Shown here piece after piece: positions 5,352-5,367 of a stretch of DNA of 5,367 bases. Source of the stretch: an uncultured Pseudomonadota bacterium (GTDB lineage: Bacteria > Pseudomonadota > Gammaproteobacteria > Steroidobacterales > Steroidobacteraceae); NCBI GenBank assembly GCA_903910215.1, contig CAIVYV010000372.1:1-5367 (forward strand). Reading direction: 5' to 3'. Both the position numbers and the translations under genes were made by a program. The notes under the pieces are model-generated. The model saw only the letters and a program-made list of their open reading frames with translations. It ran no database searches and was not told the origin of the DNA. How positions within the stretch are numbered: position 1 is the stretch's first letter; each line of letters opens with the position of its first letter.

Positions 5352-5367
5352 GGAAAGTAGGGCTTAA

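Noticed and set aside
1..5367. CRISPR array, insertion sequence, tRNA, or phage/defence module
   Set aside because: No regularly spaced repeats, transposase or integrase motifs, tRNA cloverleaf or terminal inverted repeats were seen; nearly the whole window is accounted for by six recognisable or well-supported genes.

Overview
The window looks like chromosomal DNA from a Gram-negative proteobacterium, most likely a gammaproteobacterium. It has moderately high GC, two exported proteins with Sec signal peptides (one periplasmic, one probably an outer-membrane barrel ending in Phe), a FeoB of the proteobacterial type and a YajQ protein ending in FRD. I cannot place it to genus. I see no mobile element, tRNA, rRNA, CRISPR array or sign of recent transfer.

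Layout: positions 1-4409 hold five tightly packed plus-strand genes that read as one operon. They are (1) the 3' part of feoB (ferrous iron permease, cut by the left edge); (2) a 64-residue one-helix membrane protein with a C-terminal CxxC; (3) a BtuF-like periplasmic binding protein; (4) a 241-residue exported protein that looks like an outer-membrane beta-barrel; and (5) a 461-residue APC-superfamily amino-acid permease. Genes 2/3 and 3/4 overlap by ATGA, 1/2 are separated by 5 nt and 4/5 by 6 nt, so the order is probably kept by translational coupling. The unrelated operon promoter lies to the left, outside the window, and no Fur-box-like sequence was recognised inside it.

Positions 4410-4524 are an A/T-rich gap with several mutually exclusive weak stem-loops. 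A short winged-helix protein resembling a MarR core follows (4525-4827). It is convergent with yajQ (minus strand, 4851-5339), with only 23 nt between the two stop codons.

Working together: FeoB imports Fe2+ across the inner membrane, and the small Cys protein is probably an accessory. The BtuF-like protein would capture a corrinoid, or less likely a metal chelate, in the periplasm, but no BtuC, BtuD or TonB receptor is present here. The barrel and the permease have no evident link to iron, so the operon may be a mixed envelope-transport unit. Nothing here can be called a new system with confidence. The points most worth checking are the small CxxC protein, the uncharacterised barrel coupled to a BtuF-like gene, and the minimal winged-helix protein with the inverted repeat in front of it.
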